Assembly: GCF_027409185.1 (NCBI RefSeq) | Contig: NC_084467.1 | Span: 15,924,501-15,988,500, forward strand | Length of the DNA: 64,000 nucleotides | Direction of reading: 5' to 3' | Source: Cynocephalus volans | Taxonomy: Eukaryota; Chordata; Mammalia; Dermoptera; Cynocephalidae | In this document: one piece after another, positions 12,540 through 22,340 of the stretch | Position numbering within the stretch: position 1 is the stretch's first letter | How the letters are laid out: every line of letters begins with the position of its first letter | The notes under the pieces: model-generated | Database searches by the model: none | The model's input: the letters and a program-made list of their open reading frames with translations, nothing else | What the model was told of the DNA's origin: nothing | Translations under genes and position numbers: made by a program

Positions 12540-12945
12540 GGTTGTTTTTGTCTGCACAGGATCCATCTATTCCTCCCTTACAATGCAGATGACTTCGTCT
12601 TCCTCCTGGGCACACACGACACTCCATCTCCAGTCTCCCCTCTATTTAGTGTGGTCATGTGATTGAACTCTGTCCAACAGAATTGACGTGTGCCACTCTC
12701 AGGCCTCGATCATAAAAAACATGACCTTTACTTTATTTTCCTGCCTGTGTGCTAGATATCATCACCTAGGGTGTCCTTGGAGCTACACGTTGAAGATGAC
12801 AGAGCCTGCACCAGCCTGGGTCCCTGAATGATTACGTGAAGTAGAGCCCTGCCCTTGCCCCCAGTGGGAGCAGAAATAGTTTCATTGTGTTAGGTCATAA
12901 CATGCTGGGGTTGTTTATTGCAGCACGAAGCTTACGTTGACTAAC
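12540..12945 (+). repeat. Old MaLR/MLT1-type LTR
   Basis: Contains 'tggtcatgtgattgaactctg', 'cagcctgggtccctgaatga' and a 3' part with 'gtgttaggtcataacatgct' ending near 'ttgactaacac'. These phrases recur in old ERVL-MaLR LTRs. The family is from memory. Confidence 0.55.
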
Positions 12946-13149
12946 ACACTCTCCTTGGAACCCACTGCCCTGATGTTTCTGATGAAACCACCCATTCCCC
13001 ACTCTCAGTCTCCAGAATCTAGTGAAGCTCACACCACTGGGCTCCAGAGGAGGACATGTGATCCAGGCTGACCAATCAGAATGTCCCATCTCCTTAGCCA
13101 TGGAGATTGGTTCCAGGAAGGACATGTGACATCAGAACTGGTGGGACTT

Positions 13150-13600
13150 TGCTGTTGATTGAATGTCCCCCCCAAAAACTCACTGGAGCTTGATTCCCAT
13201 TGTAACAGTGTTAAGAGGGTAGAAAATCAGACTATGGTATTTGAAAGGTGGGGCCTTTAAAAGGTGATTGGATTGTGAGAACTATGCCCTCGGGAATGGA
13301 TTGGTCCATTCATGGATTAACGGGCGAATGGTTTAGTGGGTTGTCACAGTAGCAGCATTCATAGCTTTGTAAGGACAGCAAGTGAGCACGTTAAAGTGCG
13401 CTTGCCGTTCTTGCCATGTGATGACCTGTGTCACCACAGGACTCTGTAAAGTTCCCACCAAAAAGAAGGCCCTCACCAAATATGCCCCCCTGGACCTTGG
13501 ACTTCCCAGCCTCCAGAACTGTAAGAAATAAATTCCACTTCTTTGTACATTACCCAGTTTTGGATATCCATTTATCAGTGACAGAAAACTGAGTAACACA
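13150..13600 (+). repeat. Solo MaLR-type LTR with 5-bp target duplication
   Basis: The element starts TG (13150) and ends CA (13600), is 451 bp long and carries 'gattgaatgtcccccc' near its start and 'ccagcctccagaactgtaag' with 'aaataaa' near its 3' end. It is flanked by perfect 5-bp copies of GACTT at 13145-13149 and 13601-13605. The 5-bp duplication and size fit an ERVL-MaLR (MST/MLT1-like) solo LTR. Confidence 0.85.
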
Positions 13601-14809
13601 GACTTAATTTGGGGATTTTTGTTGAAACTATCGGAAGAAGAGACACTCACTTTCTACTGGAGGTGCTGAGAGGGTGGGGGGTAGGGCTGGTGCCGCTGGC
13701 AGCCTTTTTGCCACCATGAGGTGAGAGAGCCTGAGAAGGAGGCCAGCACAGTGAGAAGCAGAATGGGAGACAAAGTGAGACCAAGTCCCACACATTGCTC
13801 AAGCCCCTGGATCCCACAGAACCCAGCCAGTTCTTCCTCTGGAGTTTTCAGTTCTGTGAGCCAATAAGTTGTATTTTTTGCTTAGGCCCATGTGAATTGG
13901 GCTTTCTGTCCCCTGCGTCTGGGGGAGCACTGGCCCTGCCATAACTGGGCCAGTCCCCAGTTCTGGAAAAGGAAGATAACTGAAAGGCTTCAGGGTCCAT
14001 CACAGTGCCTGATTGTAGGACATCCATCCAGCTCATGGGATTCAAAAGTTCCAGGCCCTTTCTGTCTCTGGGGCCACCCAGTCTTCCATCCTGGCTGTCC
14101 CTCACACGCTTCCCCAGTCTCCTCTCTAGGGACCGGCTTCCTTCCCTGTTCGTAGCACATGTCCCCCAGTGCCTTTGATTGGCATGTGGCTCTGATGCCA
14201 ACTCCACACACCTCTTCAGCTCAGCCCAACTAAAGTCTCTGGACTTGAAGTGCTGGAGCATGAGGCTGTTTGGTGGTCACCCGGTGGTCACAGCCTGGCC
14301 TCTAGGTGGTCATCCTAATCCACTCAGCTGCAACTGGTGAGTGAACTTACATGGTGTCAGTGTAGCCTACAAAGCCAGTCTCCTGGGGGACCACCAGTGG
14401 GGAGGGGCATTTCTGACTGTGGAGCATGAGCTGAGCAGGCTGATGTTGGAGTCAAAGGCCCAGGACTGCCTTTTACTCATTCTGTGTCGGAGGCAATCAA
14501 CTGCTCTGAGTCTCCATTTTCTCCATAATATGGAGGGAATACTGCCAGCCAATCCTGCCTCGAGGATTATTCTGAGGGGCCATTCAAATGGGATGGGATG
14601 CGAGAGGATTTTGAAGAGTCCTGAGTGCCATACAAGAGTCAGGGTCAGGATGATTCTAAGACAAAAGATAACCAAAGGAATCTGCTCTGACCAGGTCAGC
14701 TAAATTAAAGTGCCTTGGGAGATCTTAGGAGATCTAAGTCAGTAACCCTGTCTACCTGTCCTGGAAAACATTATTATAAGACCATTTTACTTAGAAGCAG
14801 CCATAATAG

Positions 14810-14950
14810 TGTCAGAAAGCCATAAGATAACCTAGAATAGTTATTACCCTTACCCTGGATCCCTGCGTGTAGGATGTCATCTAGTAACAATCCCAAATCT
14901 AGATGTCATGTACTATCAACAGAAAGCCTGTTGAGGTAATGAGGCAGGCT

Positions 14951-15000
<50 letters not shown>

Positions 15001-15172
15001 CTTGACCCTTCCCCCTTCTTGTGATTATAAAATGCTAAGCTCTGCTACCCCTCTTTGGAACACATTTTCAGGGTAACTTGACCTATGTATCTTCCAGTTG
15101 CAATCATCATATTGGCTCAATAAATCCTTACCATATGTATTTGGTCTTAGCTTCTATTTAGGTCAACACAAG
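14810..15172 (+). repeat. Candidate retroviral-type solo LTR carrying a (TC)n tract
   Basis: A TATA-like 'gattataaaatgctaag' at about 15021 is followed some 80 bp later by a poly(A) signal in 'ctcaataaatccttacc' at about 15117, the spacing of an LTR R region. The probable start is 'tgtcagaaagccataagata' at 14810 and the probable end 'aggtcaaca' near 15168. I could not find matching target duplications, so the borders are uncertain. Confidence 0.5.
14955..14998. repeat. (TC)n microsatellite
   Basis: An uninterrupted run of about 22 TC units, inside the LTR-like element. Confidence 0.95.
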
Positions 15173-15779
15173 AAAGCTGGAGTGAGACAACTCAATAGAA
15201 TCCCAGGCTGAAGGGCTCCTACCTGGAGGATGGATCCCACTACAAAGGAAATGAGTACAGGCTGCCGCAGGAGAGGTTTAAAATAGACATTGGCAGGGAT
15301 TTCCTGGAGGGGAGAACGACATGATCAGGAAACAGCTTATGGAGCTCCAACAATAATGTCTCCCACCTTTCACCACCTCCATGATGGACTTGAGTGGTAG
15401 GGGGGTGCATCCCCATCTGCAGTCAGAGGAATGGTCTAGGAGGCCCCAGAAGCAGACTGAGCTGCCTCTGAAGCTCTAAAGCGGGAATGGGAAAGAGCAA
15501 GCTGGGGCATCTGCTTCTCATGCCATTATCACACCTGTGATCTCATGTCCCACGGGGGTGTGAGAGTGTGATCATTCAGCAGCCTTTGAAATGGGGGCAG
15601 GGGTGCAGGAAGGGGAGAGGGAGATTCTCGTATGCAGGCCCGGATGGGGGATGGGCCCTGGGAAGTCTCCTGGAAGTGCACGTGGGTGTGTCCACTGTGG
15701 GGTTAGGCGTTGCCTAGGGAGCAGGGCATGCTGTCAGTGCGGAGCAGATGTCTACAAGGATTTATCATCTAGCAATCTG

Positions 15780-16240
15780 ATTTTTAAAGATGTATTAAAT
15801 TCTTCCGCCAAGATTATAAAAGCAACACATTTTTATTTGAAACCAGTGAAACAGCAAATATATAGGAAAAAATGAATCCCCTTCCTGCAGCCTCTCTCTA
15901 TTCCCCGCTTCCCCATGCCCTCAGCACACACACTCTCCTAGGTAGCTACTGTTGCAGCCTGGGGCTTACCCTCCCCTCCTTTTCTCCATACTCATGAACA
16001 TGAATGAACCCATACATGCATAGATAGAGATTTTGTTGTTGGTTTTCACAAAAATGGAGTCATTTCCTAACACATTATTCTGCAGCTAGCTTTGTTCTCA
16101 CACCAAGCACGTCCTTCCAGCTCAGTGGATTTAGTCTAACCTGTTCTTTTAATAGCTGCACAACGTATTCGACTATCCCCTGTTAATGCATGTTCAGGTT
16201 GTCTCTTGTTTTTAAAAGTGTCTAACAGATGTCTGCTGTA
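15780..16240 (-). repeat. Old L1 remnant, inverted
   Basis: 'ggagtcatttcctaacacat', 'gcagctagctttgttctcac', 'ttttaatagctgcacaacgt' and 'gcatgttcaggttgtctctt' match the common text of inverted old L1 3' regions. It is strongly diverged. Confidence 0.5.
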
Positions 16241-16599
16241 TGCAGATCACCAGACCACACACTCCTTACAAGAAGAAGCAGACATACGCAGAGCATATCA
16301 ACATGTGGGCTGAAAATAAATAGGATCAAGAAGAGTTCACACAAATTCCTGGTACCAGGGTGTCTCAGCCAGAAGGGGCCTTAGAACTTGTTCCAATCCT
16401 TTGGTTTACAGATGAGAAAAGGGACTTGTCCAAGTTCACCCAACTTGCTACTGGAAAAGCTGGGACCAGAATTTATTTCTCTGACGCCTAGATCGATGCC
16501 CTGTCCCTCGTACAGAAGCTGCTTGAAAAAAATACAAATAGGTCCGAGAAAGATTTATTCAAACTCACAGATATCCATAATTTAGGGATAAAGGAAGAG

Positions 16600-17015
16600 A
16601 TGGGAAGTACTCAAATCCTACAAGTGGTTAACGGCAAAGCCCCAAACATCCCAAGCTCATTTTCACCTCAGGGCCTTTGCAATTGCCCTTTCCTGTGCGG
16701 GGACCACATTCCCTCAGATTTTGCATGGCTGCTCCTTCTTTCACATAGATCTCAGCCCAAACGTCACCTCCTCAGAGAAGCCCTCCTTGCTTCCACCCTC
16801 CTCCCAACTCAAAGTCATATTCCCATCCAGCCACAGTCTATCCCGTTACCTGTTTGCTGTCTTCACAGCACTTATCATCCAACATGATCTTGATCATGTT
16901 TTGGTTTACTTGGTCACCAGCAGTCTCCCCCATTAGAGTAGAGGCTCCGTGAAGTAGAAACCTTGCCTTCTGAGGACAGTGCCCAGCACATAGTAGTTGT
17001 TTAGTAAAGATCTGG
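16600..17015 (+). repeat. L2 LINE 3' end
   Basis: 'cagggcctttgcaattgccc', 'aaacgtcacctcctcagaga', 'gcacttatcatccaacatga' and 'cccagcacatagtagttgtt' appear in L2 order. Confidence 0.85.
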
Positions 17016-17528
17016 ATGGATAGAGCCTGAATCTCCCAATTGCTAGCCCAGCGATACTTCCTCCATTGCAAGCGCTGTCTTTGCTGCATCAGGGCTTCAG
17101 AGGCAGGTGGACCCGGCCCCTGGCAAGAGCGCTGGCAGCTGGCTCCCATGGAGGTTGGGGAAGGGAAAGGGCTCCAGCAAGGATTAAAAGGCTGCAGGTG
17201 TGACGAGTCAGGATGATGTTCTTTCTTCACCCTCAAAGCCAGGATCACAGCCTCTCTCAGGATCACAGCTGTCTCTCCCAGACACCCTCAGGCTGCCACC
17301 TCTGTCTGCTTGTCCCCAACCCCCATAGGTGTGATTCTAGCTGGAGCTCAGAGTGATTTCTCCTCCCCTCCCCTCCCTGCTCCAAGCCACATCTTTTCCT
17401 CTCCCAGTGCTTGGCTGCCCCTTCTCCTGCCCACGGGCATCCCTGATGCCTTGCCCGAGGAGGGGGATGTGTGGGGAGGGGACCTAGAAACCTTCTCTTT
17501 TGGAAATGTGACATGGGGCATTGGCCAG

Positions 17529-18040
17529 TGTAAGATCTGTGCACCGTGCACAAACCCCACACATTGGGATGGCTCACCTCACAAAGACCATGAGACAGAG
17601 ACTGATGCAATCAAGCAAGAGGAGTTTATTCCAGCATGCTGGGGTCACTCAGCATTCAAGACAAAAGCGACCCTGAGCCTTAAACACAAGAGCTTTTTAT
17701 AGAGTTTTTTAGACAGACTTTGGCAACAGGATGAGTTGTTTACTGTTTACAGGTTATCAGAGGTGACCTTTGGATTTGTTGGTGGGCTTTAGCGGGCTGG
17801 CATACCGATAAGGAATAGTGTATTTCCCAATCGTTTATGTTCCTTGTGGCCTGGTGGCCTATAGATAAGGAACTGGTCAGTTCCTGGAACCAGTTGGTGG
17901 TCCCTCCCTTCCTGAAATTTAGTGTGCCTGGGCCCGCCTGCTTGGCACCTTAGAAGCTGCCTTACTTTATGTTTTCCCGTTTTTAGCAAGCATTTAGTAC
18001 AGAAGCAAATTGTGCATGTTAAAGTTATATTTTTCTTACA
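17529..18040 (-). repeat. Solo ERV1-type LTR with 4-bp target duplication
   Basis: On the + strand the element runs from TGTAAG (17529) to CTTACA (18040), a perfect 6-bp inverted end. It is flanked by CCAG at 17525-17528 and 18041-18044. Read on the - strand it has a TATA box (TATAAAAAG near 17700) and an AATAAA poly(A) signal at 17625-17630, in the right order and spacing for an LTR. A 4-bp duplication is typical of gammaretrovirus-like (class I) elements. No internal viral genes remain beside it. Confidence 0.85.
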
Positions 18041-18044
18041 CCAG

Positions 18045-18170
18045 GGGTCCCGATCACCAGTACACTGGGCAACATTGGTCATGTTGCTTTACCTCTCTGG
18101 GCTTTGTCTTCTCCTTTTGAAAATAAGGGACAGGAATGATGCAAAAGTTGTATGGCTCTAAAGCTTGGAC
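18045..18170 (+). repeat. MIR fragment
   Basis: 'gttgctttacctctctgggc' and 'gaaaataagggacaggaatg' resemble the MIR core. The match is short and partial. Confidence 0.45.
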
Positions 18171-18639
18171 ACTGTGAAACTGCCACTTGATCATCATGTT
18201 TGTTCCCCAAAATTGGAAAAAAAGGAACCAGATTCCCTTCTATTTTATGTGGGGGGGGAGAACAACCTCAGGCCCTAGGTGGAAAAGGGGACTGAAATAG
18301 ACTGTCCCACAGATGAAGATAGCACAGGGTATAAATGATGTGGCCTCTTATCCAGAGCAAATCTCTCAGCTGGGATGGAGTCAGGGGTCCTGCATCCTGG
18401 TGGCAAAGGGTTGGGAGAAGGCAGGCAGCCATCACAAGGCAGAGGCTTACCAAGTGTGGCCCTGGGAAGGCTGGTGCTCATATTCTTTCTTAGCCATGCC
18501 CAGCTACTCCCTTCCTCACCAGTTGGAATCGTGGACCCCCCACAGCTTTCCCAGCAGGCAGAAGAGAGACTGACCATATATCTAGGGTCTAATGTGCTCT
18601 GGAGATTGAGCTGCAGGCCAGGGGTCCACACCTTCATTT

Positions 18640-18790
18640 ACTCAACTTTCTTTTTATAAATATCTTTTGAGTGCCTAATACATGCCAGGCACTGTCCCTG
18701 GTGCTGAGGAGCCCACATCCTGGTGGGGAGAGACAACAAAAAACAAGAGGCTTAATAAATAAGTAAATTATATTAGAAGGCAACACATGC
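18640..18790 (+). repeat. Ancient interspersed repeat, family not assigned (family X)
   Basis: 'gagtgcctaatacatgccag', 'gcactgtccctggtgctgag' and 'acaacaaaaaacaagaggct' follow a mammal-wide repeat that occurs many times in this window. I cannot name the family with certainty. Confidence 0.6.
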
Positions 18791-18889
18791 TGGGGGGGTG
18801 GGTAGAAAGTAGAGCAGTGTAAGAAATGCAGGTGCCTCTCCCATCTACTGGCCCCATGAGATGGAAAATTCCAAAGCTAACAAATCTCT

Positions 18890-19235
18890 GGGCCAGAAAT
18901 GGCAGTCGTGGTAGAGCCTGGTTAGATGCTCACCAAACCCATCACCTCTTTTTCCAGAGCCAGAGCAACACATTTCTCAGCCTCCCTTGCAGCTAGGTGT
19001 GGGCATGTGACTAAGTTCTAGCCAACTGGATCTGAGCCTCTTTCAGGCCTGGCCCATAAACTTTCCCCACCCCTGCACACCCACCCCACCCCCTGAGCAA
19101 GCCTTTTCCCTCTATCCCCATCTGCCAGCTGGATAGAGAGGACACTGAGGACCTAGAGGAAGACAGAGCCACAAGATGGAAGGGGTGTGGATCCCTGAAG
19201 ACTGCATAGAGAGGTGACCCCCTTGCTCCCATCTG
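18890..19235 (+). repeat. Old LTR-like repeat, partial
   Basis: 'gcctcccttgcagctaggtg', 'gggcatgtgactaagttcta' and 'gccacaagatggaag' resemble the same old LTR family as the one at 30440-30825. The 3' end is lost. Confidence 0.5.
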
Positions 19236-19252
19236 ATTAGACTTTATTTTGG

Positions 19253-19392
19253 TGGTTTTTTTGGTGGTTTTTTGGGGGAGAGGGGTGTTTTGTTTTGTTT
19301 TTGCAGCTGGCTGGTAAGGGGATCTGAACCCTGGACCTTGGTGTTACATCACCACACTTTAACCAAATGAGCTAAACACCCAGCCACCAATT
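19253..19392 (-). repeat. tRNA-Ile-derived SINE (CYN-like monomer)
   Basis: Read on the - strand it starts 'ggtggctgggtgtttagctc' then 'atttggttaaagtgtggtg', has a box B 'gggttcagatccc' and ends in an A-rich tail (here a T/G-rich run at 19253-19305). Confidence 0.8.
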
Positions 19393-19554
19393 GAATTCTG
19401 ATGAGGGGTAGAGGATTTTGCCAAGGTACTCGAAGACCAGATTAGAGTGTAAATTATTTCAGGCAGAAAAGAAAAGCCAGGGGCTTTTAGGGTTTTGTAA
19501 AAAAGATTTCTCAAGGCCACAGCTCTATTTTCTCACCTTCTCCCACCTGTACTA

Positions 19555-19740
19555 TTTCAAATCCTCCATTCATTCATTTATTCATTCAACAAATATTTAT
19601 TAAGCATCTAGTATATTCCAGGAACTGTTCAAGGCACTGGGGACACAGCAGTAAACAAAGAAGACAAAAATCCCACCCCTTAAGGAGCTTCCATTCTAGT
19701 AAGGCAAGAATAGATAATAAAGAAAATGGTAAGAAAAAGA
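19555..19740 (+). repeat. Ancient interspersed repeat (family X)
   Basis: 'attcattcaacaaatattta', 'ccaggaactgttcaaggcac', 'ggggacacagcagtaaacaa' and 'ttccattctagtaaggcaag' form the well-preserved start of this repeat. Confidence 0.65.
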
Positions 19741-19869
19741 GCATTATCACAAAACCCACTTTACAGATGAGGAGGCTGAGGAGAAAAGAGGTTAAGTCAT
19801 TTGAGCAAATATAATTTCAGCTGACTGCAATAGAAGTACAGCTGGGAGCCTTGTGATAGACAGACTTAC

Positions 19870-20640
19870 ATTTCATGACATGGAGACTTGGTTCCTCAAG
19901 GTGGGAATTTAATTGCCTTTGGAAGGCAGTAGAGATAGAGGCCTGTGAGCCAAGGATTTATATTCCATTCTGCCTCTTACTAGTTCTGTGTCAGGAAGTA
20001 TGTTTCTTTCCCTCTCTGATCTTTACTTTCCCCACCTGTAAAACATGGACATTAAGGTACTGACCTTTGTGGTAGATTACTTGGTAATGGCATTGGTACA
20101 CTATTTCTCCCTGTGTCCACTCCCATGTGTAGTCCCCTCCCACATTGACTCTGGACTTGGCTGTGTGACTTCCTTTTGCAGTATGACATCAGCAAAGGTG
20201 ATTCAACCAAAGGCTTGAAAAATGCTGCACATCTGGGCCAGATGGAACTCTGCCAGCATGCGAAAGAAGCTCAGACTGGCCTGCTGGAGACACAAGACAT
20301 AGCCAACAGTCAGCGCCAACCATCAGACACATGAGTGGGGCCATCTAAGCCCCAGTCATGCTGCCAGATGACTGCACAAGAGTAACCCCAGGTAAGACCA
20401 GCAGAAGAACCATCCAGCTGAGCCCAATCCAAATTGCTGGCCTACACATTTGTCAACAAATAAAAGGATTCTTCTTTTAAGCCACTAAGCTTGAAGGTGG
20501 CTTGTTATGCAGCAACAGAAAAATGATACAACAACCTCAAGGGGTATTTCTGAGGATTGAATGAGAAAATGCATAGAAAGCATTTAAAATCTTGTATGAC
20601 ACAAAATAATGGCAAAATAAAATGTAGTTATTATTATCAT
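19870..20640 (+). repeat. MIR SINE split by an LTR insertion
   Basis: The first half (19870-20067) has 'ttctgcctcttactagttct' and 'ccccacctgtaaaacatgga'. The second half (20534-20640) has 'gaggattgaatgagaaaatg' and 'agaaagcatttaaaatcttg'. The two halves join into one MIR if the LTR between them is removed. Confidence 0.75.
20068..20533 (+). repeat. MLT1-type solo LTR inside a MIR
   Basis: It starts TGTGGTAGATTAC and ends with 'ccactaagcttgaaggtggc' followed by 'tgatacaaca', as in MLT1-like LTRs. The flanks ACCTT (20063-20067) and ACCTC (20534-20538) are a 5-bp target duplication with one change. It is 466 bp long. Confidence 0.75.
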
Positions 20641-20989
20641 CATATTATTTGGAGCCAAGTTTCTTTATTTTGGAAACCCTCCCTGGTGGCCTCTTTAGTT
20701 ACCTAAATACAAAATGAATTGATACTGGAGAATTCTGTGAGGCCACCTTAAATCTGCTCATGGTGGCTGTGGACCAGCAGGTTAAGGGTTGCCTTGGGTG
20801 GACTTTAGCCTAGCTACTCTTGAATAGAGAAAGAAAGAAATTTCAGACGGAGGCTGAGTGACCCTAACAGGGAGTTATTTAAGGTTAAGTAACCAAGATT
20901 GGCAACTATACTGTGGACTCTTGTCTTTTTTGGGGCCCCAGAGTTTACCCCAAATTGTACTTTGGGGGCTTCCTCCCTCCCTTCCATCT

Positions 20990-22340
20990 GCCTATGTTTT
21001 TTGAACCTCTACTGTGTGCCAGGCACTGGTCTCGATGCCCAGGACACAGCAGGATACAAGATAGACATCTATCTGTCATTAGAGACAGACAGACAGTAAA
21101 CCCATTACTAATGTCAGGTAGCGAAAAGTGCTCTGAAGAAAATCAAGCAGAGCAATGGGAGAGAGGAATGGGGTGGGAGGAAGGGTGTCATGCTGTCAGG
21201 GAAGGCCTCTCAGAGGAGGTGCCAGCTGAAGACGACAGGAAGAAAGAACAGACCATGCAAAGGCCCTACAGTGAGAACGACCTTTGTATGTTTGAAACCA
21301 CTTGGGAGCTTAGATATGCCTGGTGGGTGGTGGGAGACTGACAGGGGATGGGCTCAGAAAAGTAGGCAGGGCCAGATCTTGCAGGGCCATGCAGGCCGTG
21401 GTGAATACTTTAGGTTCTATTCTAAGTAGAAGAAAGCCTCTAAGATGTTTGTGTTTCAGAAGGCTCACTCAGACTACTCTTTAAAGGATGAAGTTGGGAA
21501 GTGGAAGGCCACAGTGGACAAGACAGTAAGAGAGGAAGCAGACAGCCTCTGCAAAGGTCCAGGTGAAAATCGGTGGTGCCTTGGACTAGAGCTCCAAAAG
21601 AGAAAGCGGTGAGAAGTGGCCGGATTCGAAAGATATTTTGAAGGGAGAGCCAGGACATGCTGAGCGATTGGCTTTGGGGTTAAGGGAAAGCGAGGCATCA
21701 AGGGTCCCTTCTAGGTTTCTGGCCCTAGTAACTAGGTGGCTGGTGATACCTTTAACAGAAGTAGAGACTGAGGTGGGGGTGGGGGCAGGTTGGGAGTTGG
21801 GTGAGGAGAGAAGCAGACATTCTGTTTAGACCTACTTGCATTAAGATGCTAATTAGACATCGAATTGGAGAGGCCGAGCAGGTAGTTGGATATGCAAGAC
21901 TTTCCAAAAACGAGGCACATAAGTTTGGGAGCAATGATTTTAAAATGGCATTTCAAACCAGAATTCTGGATGAGGTCTCCTGGGAGAGATGGTGTCGACA
22001 GAAGCCAAGAGACCCCCGAGCTGAGCCGTGTGGTGCTCCCATGTTCAGTGGCTAGCAGTGAAGAAAGGGGCCAAGGATGGAGAAGGCAGACAACGAGGTG
22101 GACAACCAAGAGAAAGTGACAGCCAAGACGCCAAGTACAGAAAATGAAACAAGAAGGAGGGAAGCAACGCACCAAATAATCTGCAAAGTCAAGTGCGATG
22201 ACGTCAGAGGAGTGACCATTCACTTTGGCAAGACAGAGGCCACTGGTGACCTTGGCGAGAGCAATCTCAGTGTCTTGCTGGGGATCACAGCCTTGACAGA
22301 AGAAGCACGTGAAAGAAAGAAAAGGAAATAGGAAACAGAT
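20990..22340 (+). repeat. Long copy (about 1.35 kb) of ancient repeat family X
   Basis: Starts with 'ctactgtgtgccaggcactg', passes through 'gaaggcctctcagaggagg', 'gccatgcaggccgtggtgaa', 'ttctaggtttctggccctag', 'catcgaattggagaggccga', 'gtgtggtgctcccatg' and ends near 'actggtgaccttggcgagag'. The same blocks, in the same order, occur as shorter pieces at 22760, 43360, 48100, 54340, 56810 and 63605. The overlapping reading frames are not conserved proteins. Confidence 0.65.

Noticed and set aside
17529-18040. A complete endogenous retrovirus
   Set aside because: Only one LTR is present, with CCAG on both sides; no gag, pol or env-like reading frame lies next to it.
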